Assembly (NCBI RefSeq): GCF_005508865.1
Contig: NZ_SCOM01000001.1
Coordinates: 744,001-808,000 of the forward strand
DNA: 64,000 bases
Direction: 5' to 3'
DNA from: Pseudomonas sp. F(2018)
GTDB lineage: Bacteria; Pseudomonadota; Gammaproteobacteria; Pseudomonadales; Pseudomonadaceae
Part shown: piece after piece, positions 63,224 to 64,000 of the stretch
Layout of the letters: each line of letters starts with the position of its first letter
How positions within the stretch are numbered: the stretch's first letter is position 1
Notes under the pieces: model-generated
What the model saw: the letters and a program-made list of their open reading frames with translations, nothing else
The model's database searches: none
What the model was told of the DNA's origin: nothing
Made by a program: the position numbers and the translations under genes

Positions 63224-64000
63224 GTGAAGTCACTCGTTCTGCTGTCCTGCGCCGGCCTGCTGGTCGGCCTTTCCTCCCATGCCCTGGCCTGGTCCAACCA
63301 CTCGCTGGGCAGCCTGCTGGCTCTGCGCGAGATGCCCGAGCTGCGCCAGGAGGTGGCGGTGGAGCCGCTGGAAGCCTTCCTCGCCGACCAGGCGCCGGCC
63401 ATCGAACGTCTGCTTGACGAGCAGGAGCGCTACGCCCGCGAGCATTTCTCCTACTATCCGGCGCGCCCGGAGGAGCTGCGCTGGCAGGCGGCCGCTGGCG
63501 GTGATCGGCGCAGTGCCTTCCTCCAGGCCCTGCGCGTCAATCCGGAGATCAAGCTGGCCAGCTTCATCCAGCAGCTGCCGGGACAGGATGCCGGTGGTCG
63601 GCCGCTGCTGGGCGGCGAGGACGTGCTGGTGTTCCACAAGGTCGGTCCCTGGACCCACTGGCGCTACCTGGGGCTGAAGGATGGCGAGAAGGTCGCGGCC
63701 CTGCAGGTGGTGGCCAGCGCCGCCGACGAGCCGGACTACGGCCACGACATCAACCTGTTCAGCGACAACCCCGGCGCCGTCGGCCAGCGCTACAACTTCG
63801 GTCCGCAGCCGTTCGGCGATGCGCGCTTCGAATACTCCTCTCAGGCGCCGTTTCATATCGGCTACTACCACGAGTCGGCGCTGATCTTCGCCGCCGCGCC
63901 CTACCTGGGGCAGACCCTGCCGCACTGGCGCGTGTACCAGTACAGCGGCCTGGCGCGCCTGGCCTTCGCCAGTGGTCATCCGTACTGGGGCTATCGCTTC
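63224..64000 (+). CDS. Secreted protein, C-terminus cut by window edge
   Basis: A GTG at 63224 with GGAG six bases before opens a frame that runs off the right edge; 259 residues are visible. A signal peptide (about 1-22, ending LA) would leave AWSNHSLGSLL or WSNHS as mature start. The visible part contains DYGHDINLFSD, HIGYYHESALIF and HPYWGYRF, whose His and Asp residues resemble a metal-binding arrangement, perhaps of the zinc-dependent phospholipase C type (N-terminal Trp). This is a weak resemblance; the family is not identified. Confidence 0.5.
   Translation, partial: MKSLVLLSCAGLLVGLSSHALAWSNHSLGSLLALREMPELRQEVAVEPLEAFLADQAPAIERLLDEQERYAREHFSYYPARPEELRWQAAAGGDRRSAFLQALRVNPEIKLASFIQQLPGQDAGGRPLLGGEDVLVFHKVGPWTHWRYLGLKDGEKVAALQVVASAADEPDYGHDINLFSDNPGAVGQRYNFGPQPFGDARFEYSSQAPFHIGYYHESALIFAAAPYLGQTLPHWRVYQYSGLARLAFASGHPYWGYRF

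Overview
The window is a GC-rich gammaproteobacterial chromosome segment, almost certainly from the genus Pseudomonas. The strongest evidence is the unbroken block tctABC-opdH-tctDE, HDOD gene, ygfZ-sdhE-ygfX, nadB, algU-mucA-mucB-mucD, lepA-lepB, rnc-era-recO-pdxJ, which follows the Pseudomonas aeruginosa order as I remember it. RapA, BfrB, the ActP/DUF485 pair and an Anr-type promoter fit the same genus. I see no rRNA, tRNA, CRISPR array, prophage or transposase gene. Genes are tightly packed and many overlap by 4 to 11 bases.

Layout. 1-5.6 kb: conserved small envelope proteins, a membrane-anchored GH17 beta-1,3-glucosyltransferase, a DUF2061 protein and an MHYT-GGDEF-EAL cyclic-di-GMP enzyme. 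5.8-9.9 kb: acetate symporter pair, a DUF4349 lipoprotein operon containing a likely frameshift, and a small alpha/beta hydrolase. 10.1-24.2 kb: a 14-gene Tad/Flp pilus locus, the main accessory region. 24.3-31.7 kb: bacterioferritin, small membrane proteins, an SDR, RapA, an AlkB-type dioxygenase, and a 43-residue CcoM-like peptide behind a perfect Anr/FNR box. 31.7-39.4 kb: an AbrB-type membrane protein and the tricarboxylate uptake system (TctA/B/C, OpdH porin) with its two-component system TctDE. 39.41-39.68 kb: a 268-bp palindromic MITE-like element whose two ends supply the stop codons of both flanking genes. 39.7-55.2 kb: conserved housekeeping genes, including the AlgU envelope-stress regulon without mucC. 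55.2-64 kb: an orphan binding protein, a diguanylate cyclase, a cold-shock protein, endonuclease I, and a phosphatase-kinase-FHA signalling trio. Genes at both window edges are cut.

The most unusual region is the Tad locus. It encodes a Flp pilin, four further proteins with prepilin-like N termini, CpaB, the CpaC secretin, an ATPase with an N-terminal FHA domain, TadB, TadC, TadD and TadE. No TadZ/CpaE or prepilin peptidase lies in the locus. CpaB is about twice its usual size because roughly 365 residues of a D-x-x-G-x-x-x-G repeat are inserted before its C-terminal end. The same repeat, nearly residue for residue, occurs in the pilin-like protein encoded just upstream. This suggests a repeat-based extension shared by a pilus subunit and the periplasmic assembly protein, which I do not know to have been described.
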